The notes under the pieces were generated by a model. It was not told where the DNA came from. It saw only the letters and a program-made list of their open reading frames with translations, and did no database searches. A stretch of 27,973 nt of DNA from contig CADDZH010000069.1 of assembly GCA_902812455.1 (NCBI GenBank), positions 1 through 27,973 of the forward strand, written 5' to 3'. Shown in pieces: positions 15,304 to 22,082 of the stretch. Source of the DNA: Chloroflexota bacterium (GTDB lineage Bacteria; Chloroflexota; Ktedonobacteria; Ktedonobacterales; Ktedonobacteraceae). Positions within the stretch are counted from its first letter, which is position 1, and each line of letters starts with the position of its first letter. The position numbers and the translations under genes were made by a program.

Positions 15304-15321
15304 TACCTTAATATTAAGATA
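15304..15321. promoter_or_regulatory. Putative MarR operator before the dioxygenase
   Basis: TACCTTAATATTAAGATA contains the perfect palindrome CTTAATATTAAG. It matches the 15829-15846 site at 16 of 18 positions. It lies 31 bp upstream of the dioxygenase start, where binding would block the promoter. Confidence 0.7.
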
Positions 15322-15340
15322 TCATAATTTGAGATAATTG

Positions 15341-15799
15341 TCAAGCCCTCTGCTCATAACTTGCCTGCGCTGCAAGACCAAGCTTTCTGAGCAGTCGAAT
15401 AGCTTCCCTCTTCTCATCGAGGGTGAGGCCGCTAACCGCCCTGCAGATAGCTTCCTCGTGCTGGGGAAAAATCTCATCGAGCAACTGCCGGCCCTTTTCG
15501 GTTATCTCGGCGAAGGTGATACGCCGATCATGCGGTGCGGGCTTGCGTGCCAGCAACTGCTTTTGCTCCAGCTTATCAACTGAATAGGTGATATTGCCGC
15601 TAGAAATCAATATCTTCTCCCCAATTTGCTGGAGCGGCAGAGGCCCTTTATGGTAGAGTAATTCGAGAATGCCAAATTCCGTTGAGTTTAAGCCATAGCG
15701 CCTGATATCGCGAATCGCGTGCGTCTCTACCCATCTATGGGCGCGAGCCAGCACGACAAACAGCTCTAGCGAAGCATCTTTTTCATCTCTACCTGGCAT
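15341..15799 (-). CDS. MarR family transcriptional regulator (MhqR-like)
   Basis: A 152-aa protein with the MarR winged helix fold. The first helix is around ELFVVLARAHRWVETHAIRDI. The helix-turn-helix is at about residues 38-75 (STEFGILELLYHKGPLPLQQIGEKILISSGNITYSVDKLEQKQLL) and the wing is HDRRITFAEITEKG. Helices for dimerisation follow. It is the upstream gene of a pair with the dioxygenase (about 70 bp apart, same strand), matching the known partnership of MhqR with mhq genes in Bacillus. It probably represses both itself and the dioxygenase through the two nearly identical palindromes and is released by quinone-like electrophiles. The inducer is inferred from relatives. Confidence 0.88.
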   Translation of the reverse strand: MPGRDEKDASLELFVVLARAHRWVETHAIRDIRRYGLNSTEFGILELLYHKGPLPLQQIGEKILISSGNITYSVDKLEQKQLLARKPAPHDRRITFAEITEKGRQLLDEIFPQHEEAICRAVSGLTLDEKREAIRLLRKLGLAAQASYEQRA

Positions 15800-15828
15800 A
15801 TATTTTTAATCTCCATAGATCAACGCAA

Positions 15829-15846
15829 TATCTTAATTTTAAGATA
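15829..15846. promoter_or_regulatory. Putative MarR operator before its own gene
   Basis: TATCTTAATTTTAAGATA has perfect 8-bp arms around a TT centre and lies 30 bp upstream of the MarR start. It points to autoregulation. The outer TATCT/AGATA halves and 18-bp length resemble, as I recall it, the MhqR box of Bacillus. Confidence 0.7.
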
Positions 15847-15919
15847 ATGATACCTCAATAAGAGACTGCTGTCAACGGGGCATTTTAAAGGCCAGCAAAA
15901 AATTCTGCCTCGCAAATGC

Positions 15920-15948
15920 TTGTGTTTTTTGGCTTCTCATGCTATACT
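15920..15948 (+). promoter_or_regulatory. Sigma-70-type promoter in front of the CRISPR array
   Basis: TTGTGT (15920-15925) and TATACT (15943-15948) are separated by 17 bp, with TGC just before the -10 (extended -10). The predicted start near 15955 is only about 5 bp before the first CRISPR repeat, so this is the likely leader promoter. The DNA before it is AT-rich, as leaders usually are. Confidence 0.6.
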
Positions 15949-15959
15949 ACCAGAGTGGC

Positions 15960-16140
15960 GGCTGAAAGGCTGCCCGCACCCGCCTGGGATTGAAACTTCC
16001 AAGCCTGGCTGGGAAGGTACAGACCGTTGGTTGGCTGAAAGGCTGCCATAACCCGCCTGGGATTGAAACTCGTAGATCTGCTTGATCAGCGCTTTGTTCG
16101 GGTGGCTGAAAGGCTGCCCGCACCCGCCTGGGATTGACGA
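15960..16140 (+). CRISPR. Small CRISPR array, three repeats and two spacers
   Basis: A 37-bp repeat starting GGCTGAAAGGCTGCC and ending CTGGGATTGAAAC occurs at 15960-15996, 16033-16069 and 16104-16140. The spacers are 15997-16032 (36 nt) and 16070-16103 (34 nt) and are unrelated to each other. The ATTGAAAC end is typical of Type I and III repeats and gives plus-strand orientation. Repeat 2 differs at three adjacent positions (ATA for CGC). Repeat 3 is intact except that its last three bases are CGA instead of AAC, the usual decay at the leader-distal end. No cas gene lies in the window, so it is an orphan or depends on cas genes elsewhere. Confidence 0.75.
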
Positions 16141-16166
16141 TGAATCGGAGTGCTGGCGGCTGGGCT

Positions 16167-16400
16167 ACGGACGGGCGACCACAAGGGCCAACCACCCCGC
16201 ACCACATCCACCCTCGCCCCTGCTATACTACGATTCATTCCCAGCAAGGTACGTATCTGGAAACCATTGGAATACCCACAAATATTCGTTATCCATATGA
16301 TCAATGTCACCAACAGCCTACACATGGAGCGGAATACCGTATATCGTAGGGGCGAGCGGGGTTGGGGCGGTGGAGTGGGCCTTTATGGTCGCCCGTCCGT
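16167..16400. repeat. Inverted pair of GTAGGGGCGA-type repeats
   Basis: ACGGACGGGCGACCA at 16167-16181 is the exact reverse complement of 16386-16400. CTCGCCCCT at 16213-16221 likewise mirrors AGGGGCGAG at 16348-16356. Each unit is about 55 bp with similar but diverged interiors, and they face each other across about 125 bp. Together with the CRISPR array they fill the 668-bp gap between the MarR gene and the acetyltransferase. Confidence 0.65.
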
Positions 16401-16467
16401 TCCTTCATCATTGCGGTTGCTGGGTGGCGATAGTCGCGGATCCGTAGATTTTCCTGGAGATACAATC

Positions 16468-17829
16468 ATGCTGCAAGAGAAAGCCAGCCCTACCTACCGG
16501 CGTGACCTGGGAGATGGCCTGCTCCTGCGCTGGTCCACCATAGAAGATACAGAGGATATCGTCCACCTGACCAGTATGGTGTTCCGCTTCGGCCCCGATG
16601 AGCCGCCTGCAGTTCATATGGTGAACCTGATGCGCGAGGCGATGAGCGGCCATTTCCCGCTGATGAGCCCAGGCGATTTTGCGGTGGTCGAGGATACGCG
16701 CCGCACTGAGCATCGCCTGGTGGCCTGCACCTGCCTCTGGTGGCTCACCTGGGAATACGAAGGCATCCCGTTCGTAGTGGGCCGGCCCGAAATCGTTGCC
16801 ACCGAACCTGATTATCGTAACCGGGGGCTTGTGCGCGCAGTCTTCGAGCTGATCCATGCGCGCAGCGAGGCCCAGGGGCATCTCGTGCAGGCCATTACCG
16901 GCATCCCCTACTTTTATCGCCAGTTCGGCTATGAATATGCCATCGACGACCTGCGCGTGCGCAAGGAAACCTATTTCTCGCTGATCCCGCCGGCAAAAGC
17001 GGGTACGCCTGAGCCATATACGCTGCGCGACGCGACCACAGAGGATGTGCCTTTCATCCAGTCGCTCTATGATCGAAGCAGGGCGATATATTCCGTTTCG
17101 ACCAGGATCGACGAGGGCTGGTGGCGCTACCAGTTGCGTGTGATGCGCAGGCTAGGGGGTGATGTCTTCTGGATTATTCAGATGATTATCGATACAGCAG
17201 GCGCACCGGTAGGGTATGTCTTAATAGCAGCAGAGCAATGGCAGCGCAGCATCCCTATCCTCGACCTGGCGATCGCTCCCGGTGTCAACTGGCAGGCCGT
17301 CATGCCACCACTGCTGCGCGCCTTGCAGGCGCAGAGCGCGGGCATCCCTACGAATAGTCCAGAACCAGCCGACACGATACGGTGGAACTTAGGTCGAAAG
17401 CACCCGCTCTATGAGGTGCTGGGGAAAGAGCTGGTATTTGAGTATGCAACGCCCTATGCCTGGTATGTGCGCGTTCCCAACCTGCCCGCCTTCATAAGGC
17501 ACATTGCTCCCGTCCTGGAACGCAGGCTGGCCAACTCTGCCCTGGCGGGCTACAGTGGCACATTGACGCTCAACTTTTACCGGGGAGGCTTGCAACTGGT
17601 CTTCGACAAGGGACTATTGGCGGCAGCAAAAGATTGGAGGGCTTCCGTATGGAACTCAAACGAGGATAGTGGATTCCCGCCCCTGGTCTTCCTGCAACTG
17701 CTCTTTGGCTATCGCAGCCTGGATGAATTGCGCCATGCGTTCCCTGACGTATGGGCCAAAAATGAGGTAGAATTATTACTCAAGACGCTGTTCCCGGCGA
17801 ATGTCTCGTGGGCCATCCCACTCGGGTAA
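16468..17829 (+). CDS. Eis-like multidomain GNAT N-acetyltransferase
   Basis: A 453-aa protein with the Eis-type plan. The first GNAT domain (about 1-160) carries the acetyl-CoA site EPDYRNRGLVRAVFELIHARSE (about 113-134) and then GIPYFYRQFGYEYA. The second GNAT-like domain begins near TLRDATTEDVPFIQSLYDRSR. The C-terminal sterol-carrier-like domain ends YRSLDELRHAFPDVWA and LLKTLFPANVSWAIPLG. Eis proteins acetylate amines such as aminoglycosides or protein lysines, but the natural substrate here is unknown. The ATG at 16468 has TGGAGA 7 bases upstream. The longer open frame starting at 16150 runs back through the repeat pair and is not likely to be coding. Confidence 0.82.
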   Translation: MLQEKASPTYRRDLGDGLLLRWSTIEDTEDIVHLTSMVFRFGPDEPPAVHMVNLMREAMSGHFPLMSPGDFAVVEDTRRTEHRLVACTCLWWLTWEYEGIPFVVGRPEIVATEPDYRNRGLVRAVFELIHARSEAQGHLVQAITGIPYFYRQFGYEYAIDDLRVRKETYFSLIPPAKAGTPEPYTLRDATTEDVPFIQSLYDRSRAIYSVSTRIDEGWWRYQLRVMRRLGGDVFWIIQMIIDTAGAPVGYVLIAAEQWQRSIPILDLAIAPGVNWQAVMPPLLRALQAQSAGIPTNSPEPADTIRWNLGRKHPLYEVLGKELVFEYATPYAWYVRVPNLPAFIRHIAPVLERRLANSALAGYSGTLTLNFYRGGLQLVFDKGLLAAAKDWRASVWNSNEDSGFPPLVFLQLLFGYRSLDELRHAFPDVWAKNEVELLLKTLFPANVSWAIPLG

Positions 17830-17950
17830 AATTTCGTAGGGATATTGTCAAGTTAATTTATCAGCGTGGGCGCAATAATGCACATTGCGAGCCAATCCAC
17901 CAATCGACTGTAGTAGTCCGTCAAGCTTCATGTGACCGATACCATGTCGT

Positions 17951-17969
17951 GGCCTCCCTTGTGGGGGCC
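17951..17969. repeat. GGCCTCCCTTGTGGGGGCC hairpin repeat, copy 1
   Basis: This 19-bp palindrome is identical to 27907-27925, and both copies are preceded by GT(A/C)GT and followed by AGG. It forms a 7-bp stem, one pair a wobble, with loop CTTGT. It lies in the 392-bp gene-free gap 17830-18221, which also holds the 18003-18085 element and the 18089-18128 repeat; no gene was found in that gap. Confidence 0.65.
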
Positions 17970-18002
17970 AGGCTTTCACCCACCACTTGAAGGTTGACAG
18001 AC

Positions 18003-18085
18003 TAGGGCGTGTTTGCAAAGTGCTTAACTTCGATTTTTGGACGCGCTTCTCAAGCCAATTGAAGAGAGTTTGCAAACACGCCCTA
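18003..18085. mobile_element. 79-bp MITE-like element with TA duplication
   Basis: GGGCGTGTTTGCAAA (18005-18019) is mirrored exactly by TTTGCAAACACGCCC (18069-18083). A TA dinucleotide sits on both outer sides (18003-18004 and 18084-18085), like the TA target duplication of IS630/Tc1-type or some IS5-type elements. The interior is only 49 bp and non-coding. It would need a transposase from elsewhere. Confidence 0.65.
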
Positions 18086-18088
18086 GTA

Positions 18089-18128
18089 GGGGCCGATTTA
18101 TCGCGCCCACCGCCGATTTATCGGCCCC
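18089..18128. repeat. GATTTATCG palindromic repeat
   Basis: GGGGCCGAT (18089-18097) pairs with ATCGGCCCC (18120-18128), and each arm is followed or preceded by GATTTATCG text. It abuts the right end of the MITE-like element. It is the same family as 3865-3979, 23451-23495 and 25214-25255. Confidence 0.75.
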
Positions 18129-18221
18129 TGTCTAGGCTAGACCGCTATCGAAATAGTGTGTTAAAGTTCATAATTGGACCCCTACAAGTAATATTTTTTA
18201 CGATGATCGAGGGAGGAATGC

Positions 18222-19022
18222 ATGATACGCACGAATTTCCAGCACCTGCTCATTACAGAAGATGGTGGCGTACTGACCATCACCATGAACCGGCCAGAGG
18301 TGCTCAATGCCTTCAACGATACCATGATAAGGGAACTGGGCGAGGCTATAGAAGCTGCCGCGCAAGACGAGACAGTACGCTGCGTTGTGCTCACCGGCGC
18401 GGGCAGAGCCTTTGGCTCAGGCCAGGATGTACGCACGTTTGCAGCCCTTCACGCCAGCAGTGCATCGACTCCGGTGAGCGAGCATCTGAAGAAATATCAT
18501 CGCATTATCTCTGCCATTCGCACGATGCCCAAGCCGGTAATTGCTGCCGTGCATGGCGTTGCTGCCGGCATTTCTTGCAACGTTGCCCTGGCCTGCGATC
18601 TGCGCATCGCCAGCGATGATGCTCGCTTCATCGAGGCGTTTGCCAGGATTGGCCTGGTTCCTGATGGTGGTGGCGGGTATTTCTTGCCGCGCCTGGTTGG
18701 CCTGGGCAAAGCGTTGGAGATGGCCATGCTGGCCGAAGAGGTGAGCGGGCCAGAGGCCGAGCGCATCGGGCTGGTCAACAAATGCGTGCCGACTGAAGAA
18801 TTCGAGGCGGTGGTGCAGGCGCTTGCCCGGCGGTTGGCGAGCGGCCCAACTCGCACCTACGCCCTGATCAAGCAGTTGATGAACGCTTCCTTCGAGAGCG
18901 ACCTGCAAACTTCCTTGCACCTTGAAGGCGAACTGCAGGATATCGCCATCCAGACGCAGGATCATCGCGAAGGCGTCAACGCCTTTTTGCAAAAGCGGCA
19001 GCCCAACTATATTGGAAAGTAG
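18222..19022 (+). CDS. Enoyl-CoA hydratase/isomerase family protein (PaaG-like)
   Basis: A 266-aa crotonase-fold protein. Substrate and oxyanion-hole segments are NRPEVLNAFN (23-32), GAGRAFGSGQDV (59-70) and HGVAAGISCNVALACDLRIAS (111-131). The active-site region reads ARIGLVPDGGGGYFLPRLVG (141-160). It carries Asp148 but not the two glutamates of true hydratases, a pattern of isomerases such as PaaG. It therefore more likely isomerises an acyl-CoA double bond or epoxide than hydrates one. The length is normal. The ribosome site GAGGGAGGA lies just before the ATG. The gene stands alone, so the pathway (fatty acid or aromatic degradation) cannot be told. Confidence 0.87.
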   Translation: MIRTNFQHLLITEDGGVLTITMNRPEVLNAFNDTMIRELGEAIEAAAQDETVRCVVLTGAGRAFGSGQDVRTFAALHASSASTPVSEHLKKYHRIISAIRTMPKPVIAAVHGVAAGISCNVALACDLRIASDDARFIEAFARIGLVPDGGGGYFLPRLVGLGKALEMAMLAEEVSGPEAERIGLVNKCVPTEEFEAVVQALARRLASGPTRTYALIKQLMNASFESDLQTSLHLEGELQDIAIQTQDHREGVNAFLQKRQPNYIGK

Positions 19023-19066
19023 AAACCGGCAAATGGTATGCGAACAGGCCACAGCGTATATGGTAG

Positions 19067-19087
19067 GGGCGACCCTTGCGGTCGCCC
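19067..19087. terminator. Hairpin repeat with CTTGC loop and changed stem
   Basis: GGGCGACC (19067-19074) and GGTCGCCC (19080-19087) enclose CTTGC, 44 bp after the enoyl-CoA hydratase stop. It has the loop and the GTATATGGTAGG lead-in of 4582-4602, but a different stem that remains fully paired. Confidence 0.6.
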
Positions 19088-19145
19088 TAGCCTGTTATGT
19101 CACCTTATGAGGGCGATCTTAATAATCATTCACCGAGCTTGATCC

Positions 19146-20096
19146 ATGCGCATCGATACGTTAGCATCGAATAACCGGCAAACGCAGGGCGCGCAACGGC
19201 GTGCATGGCTGCATGAGCACAGCCCACAGCACCTGGAGCAAAGCGCAGGCTTGATCCTCTCGGCCTTGCATAGCCGCCCTCATAGCACATCGCCAAATGT
19301 TGTCGTGCTGGGCGCTGGCGCCTGCACTGAGGTGCCCCTGGCAGAACTGGCGCGTACCTCCGACGAAGTTGTGCTGGTTGACCTTGACCTGCTATCGATG
19401 CAGCGAGCACGGGACGAGCTACCTTCGACGGCGTTGCGCAAGCGAGTGCGGCTGCTTGAGCGCGATATTACGGGTGGCGCCAGCGCAAACCTGAACCGCC
19501 TGCTGGAGAAGCAATCATGGGCAACGATTGTTTCAGAAGGGCCAGAGGCTCTTTTTGATGCAGCGGCACAGTGCCTGGATCAGTGCATTGTTCTCGACCC
19601 GCCTGAGATAGAGGGGCTTGCGCAAGGCGAATTTGGTCTGGCGATCAGCTCGCTGGTGCTGACACAGCTCTTCAGCTATCCCCTGCTCGATGTGCTCGAC
19701 CTTGTGCAGCGCGTTGCGCCCCAGTTCCTTGGCGAGCAAGAGCGCCACCGCCGCTATCAAGAAGCTGCGCAGGCATTCCGCACACGCATCATCCAGGCTC
19801 ACCTGCATCTCTTGCGCACGCTGGCAGATGAAGATGGCCTGGTCGTCCTGCTCAGCGATATACGCGGCTTCGCCTTCAGTGTCTACGGCAGCGATCACGA
19901 CGCACAGCATCGCCAGGCCATGCCGCTCGTGCCCCGCAGCTTCTTTGATCTTGTGTGTGAGAACTTCACCATCCAGGAAGAGCGCCACTGGGAATGGATC
20001 AGCGACTTGCCTGAAGGCGAGAGACCAGGGCGAGGGTACGAGGTTGTGGGATATGTGTTGATGCCTCTGCCTGCCAGTCGCACTGGCATAGTTTGA
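19146..20096 (+). CDS. Putative SAM-dependent methyltransferase-like protein
   Basis: A 316-aa soluble protein. A Rossmann-type SAM site is visible: VVVLGAGACTEVPL (residues 52-65) as motif I and VVLVDLDLLSMQRAR (75-89) with the acidic end of strand 2. A VRLLERDITGG segment follows as motif II. The rest is helical, with YGSDHDAQHRQAMPLVPRSFFDLV and a C-terminal WEWISDLPEGERPGRGYEVVGYVL strand region. I do not recognise a subfamily, and the substrate is unknown. No good ribosome site is seen before the ATG at 19146, so the start is uncertain. The gene is 123 bp behind the enoyl-CoA hydratase with a hairpin repeat between them, so they may not be one operon. Confidence 0.65.
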   Translation: MRIDTLASNNRQTQGAQRRAWLHEHSPQHLEQSAGLILSALHSRPHSTSPNVVVLGAGACTEVPLAELARTSDEVVLVDLDLLSMQRARDELPSTALRKRVRLLERDITGGASANLNRLLEKQSWATIVSEGPEALFDAAAQCLDQCIVLDPPEIEGLAQGEFGLAISSLVLTQLFSYPLLDVLDLVQRVAPQFLGEQERHRRYQEAAQAFRTRIIQAHLHLLRTLADEDGLVVLLSDIRGFAFSVYGSDHDAQHRQAMPLVPRSFFDLVCENFTIQEERHWEWISDLPEGERPGRGYEVVGYVLMPLPASRTGIV

Positions 20097-20194
20097 CTAT
20101 CCTCTTGCCGGCGTGCTATGCTAGCAGGGTACCTGGCAAAGATGGAGGTACAGTAACTGGTAAGCAGGTTATATCAGTGAGAAAGAAGGACATT

Positions 20195-20680
20195 ATGAGT
20201 AGCCAACAGCCTCCTGATTATTCGTACAACCCGCCGCCACCCGATTATAACCAGTCACCTGATTATAACCAACCGCCAAATTACAACCCGCCGCCAAATT
20301 ACAATCCACCGCAGGAGCCGTATCAACCACAGCCACCAGGATATGAGCAGTATCCACAATACCCGCAATACCCGCAGCCTCAACAGTATCCAGAGTACCC
20401 ACAGCCTCAGCCAGGATACGGGATGGCGCCACCGGAGCGAGGGAGAGGGCAGGCAGTTGCAGGTCTTGTTTTCGGCATTATCAGTATTATCGCCGCCCTG
20501 CTTTACCCTCTCGTGGGAGTGCCCATCGCCATTATAGGGATTATCCTCTCTGCGCTAGGGCGTCGTTCTGTTTCGCGCCGCACGCTGGCTATTGTCGGGC
20601 TTGTCCTTTCTATTATCGGGTTGATACTGTCGCTGGTCATCATTGCTCTGGAAGTATACATCCTGGCACACCGGAGATAG
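20195..20680 (+). CDS. Membrane protein with Pro/Tyr-rich N-terminus and DUF4190-like C-terminus
   Basis: A 161-aa protein. Residues about 5-80 are low-complexity repeats of PDYN, PNYNPP, QYPQYP and PQPGYG type, rich in Pro, Tyr, Gln and Asn. After a charged RGRGQ segment come two long hydrophobic spans (about 87-115 and 125-155) separated by a basic SALGRRSVSRRT turn, typical of DUF4190-like proteins. The Pro/Tyr tail probably lies in the cytoplasm and is flexible. The function is unknown. The ATG at 20195 has AAGAAGGA 4-5 bases upstream; the longer frame from 20093 overlaps the previous gene and lacks support. Confidence 0.75.
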   Translation: MSSQQPPDYSYNPPPPDYNQSPDYNQPPNYNPPPNYNPPQEPYQPQPPGYEQYPQYPQYPQPQQYPEYPQPQPGYGMAPPERGRGQAVAGLVFGIISIIAALLYPLVGVPIAIIGIILSALGRRSVSRRTLAIVGLVLSIIGLILSLVIIALEVYILAHRR

Positions 20681-20873
20681 GTGAGTACAATGGCCTAGAG
20701 GATATCTCCAACCAGGAATCTATGATACAATGCTGTCAGGAGCACCGGGGAATATGCCTGTGCTTCCAGGTGAATGTCTTTTTAGTGGCATCAAGGTTTC
20801 TCGAATTACTGGCCGGTGATGCGTTGATGCCTATTTTCTGACGAAGTAGCTAGACGAAAAAGGAGCGAATTGA

Positions 20874-21518
20874 ATGCATGTAAAACTCGATGTGCTGGAA
20901 GAAAAGGGCTTTGTTGTTTTAAAAGACTATGATGGCCCGCCGGTTTCTCCGAAGGAGTGGGAAGGCCTGGAGTACATGGACTGGAAGAGCGGCGGCGATA
21001 CCAATTTTGCGCCGATTGCCTCGGCGTTTGGCGACATGGAGTGCCACGGCTTCTGGGATCATGGGAAGCCCGATAAGGATGGCATATGGACGAAGAATGC
21101 TGGGGAATGCCCCACCCTGGTCGCATGGACAAAGAATGTGGGGGCCAGGTTTGGGCGAGTGCGTATCATCAAACTGAATCCCAATACCTATGAAGAGGCT
21201 GTTCACAACCTGCACCTTGATGACAACAATCGCCTCAATCCTGATGGAGAAGGCTGGGTTGTGCGCGCATGGCTGCAACTCACCGATAATCCCAATTCAT
21301 ATATGATTTTGCGTGAGGATAAGGATGATCCTTCGACCGAGTCCCGCATTGCTTTACCGAGGAATCGCCAGATGGTGATCGATTCACAGCGCCTGTGGCA
21401 CGCCACGTGGCATCCAGGGCCTGAGCCGCGTTATGCCTTGATTGTCTCGTTCGAGAGCGGCCCGGCTCTGCAGCGCTGGATCGAAAGCCAGCTCCCCGCT
21501 CCTTCGAGCGTGCGCTAA
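20874..21518 (+). CDS. Uncharacterised protein with 2OG-Fe(II) oxygenase-like metal triad
   Basis: A 214-aa soluble protein that I do not recognise with certainty. The second half has H114-L-D116 in VHNLHLDDNNR, then beta strands (WVVRAWLQLTDN, SYMILRE), H176 in SQRLWHATWH and R186 in EPRYALIVSF. The order HxD, distal His, then Arg fits the double-stranded beta-helix 2-oxoglutarate/Fe(II) oxygenases, for example the aspartyl hydroxylase-like group. The N-terminal 100 residues include GFWDHGKPDKDGIWT and RFGRVRIIKLNPN. The ribosome site AAGGAG is 8-9 bases from the ATG. The gene is monocistronic, followed 10 bp later by a repeat. Confidence 0.6.
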   Translation: MHVKLDVLEEKGFVVLKDYDGPPVSPKEWEGLEYMDWKSGGDTNFAPIASAFGDMECHGFWDHGKPDKDGIWTKNAGECPTLVAWTKNVGARFGRVRIIKLNPNTYEEAVHNLHLDDNNRLNPDGEGWVVRAWLQLTDNPNSYMILREDKDDPSTESRIALPRNRQMVIDSQRLWHATWHPGPEPRYALIVSFESGPALQRWIESQLPAPSSVR

Positions 21519-21527
21519 AGAAACATA

Positions 21528-21577
21528 GTAGGGGCGGGGGTGGCAGGGATGGGAGGTGCGGAGGCTTGCCTCGCCCC
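21528..21577. terminator. GTAGGGGC-type repeat between convergent genes
   Basis: GTAGGGGC begins at 21528. GGGGCG (21531-21536) pairs with CGCCCC (21572-21577), and an inner GAGGC-TT-GCCTC hairpin lies at 21561-21572. It sits between the stops of two convergent genes and may end transcription from both. Confidence 0.45.
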
Positions 21578-21599
21578 AGCCATTCCCGTGTTCCAGCCA

Positions 21600-22082
21600 T
21601 CATGCTGTTTTAGAGGCCAGGATGCGATCAAGCGCGTCCGGGTTTTTTTGTAGTCGCTTTAATGCCGCGTCTTCTTGTTTTTGGGTCAGGGTCCCTGAGG
21701 CGACAGCCTGATCAAGGTATGGCTTTACGACACTGGTCACAATGGTTTGCAGTTGGGTAGTTGAAATGTTCTGGGCTGTAGCGATCTGTGTTAGCGTTTG
21801 CCCTGATTTCAAATCTGATTGCAATTGAGCGACGCTAAGATGGAGCTGCTGCGCCACCTGGCTCTGGATAGCAGAAGCATTGGCTTTCAGCACTGCAGTA
21901 ACAGGATTTTTCTTGGGTGTAGTTGCTGTAGACGTAGCAGCCACTGCCGGTGTAGCAGTAGGGTCCTGTGCCCGGTTGCCAGCAGAGGAGATGAGCGGCC
22001 CGACTACCAGAAAGCCGATGGCCAGCAGAATCGCCAGTAAGGCAATAGACCCCCCGATAACGATGATAATAAGTCTTTTCAT
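21600..22082 (-). CDS. Membrane-anchored helical protein of unknown function
   Basis: A 160-aa protein. One N-terminal span (about residues 4-31, after MKR) is followed by a Thr/Ala/Pro-rich linker (TATPAVAATSTATTPKK). A helical domain of about 95 residues follows (AIQSQVAQQLHLSVAQLQSDLKSG..., TLTQIATAQNISTTQLQTIVTSV, then AVASGTLTQKQEDAALKRLQ). The segments xLxLSVxQLQSxLKSGQTLxxIA and NISTTQLQTIV read like two small helix-turn repeats seen in many exported unknowns of Gram-positive-type bacteria. It probably faces outside the membrane. GAGGAGGC lies about 11 bases before the ATG. There is no operon partner. Confidence 0.7.
   Translation of the reverse strand: MKRLIIIVIGGSIALLAILLAIGFLVVGPLISSAGNRAQDPTATPAVAATSTATTPKKNPVTAVLKANASAIQSQVAQQLHLSVAQLQSDLKSGQTLTQIATAQNISTTQLQTIVTSVVKPYLDQAVASGTLTQKQEDAALKRLQKNPDALDRILASKTA

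Noticed and set aside
15997..16103. Tandem-repeat or coding explanation for the CRISPR-like region
   Set aside because: The sequences between repeats are unrelated and of similar length (36 and 34 nt), and the ATTGAAAC ends and leader promoter fit CRISPR better, though three repeats leave some doubt.
16150..16467. N-terminal extension of the acetyltransferase reading frame
   Set aside because: It would translate the inverted repeat pair. The Eis-like homology begins after the ATG at 16468, which has its own ribosome site.
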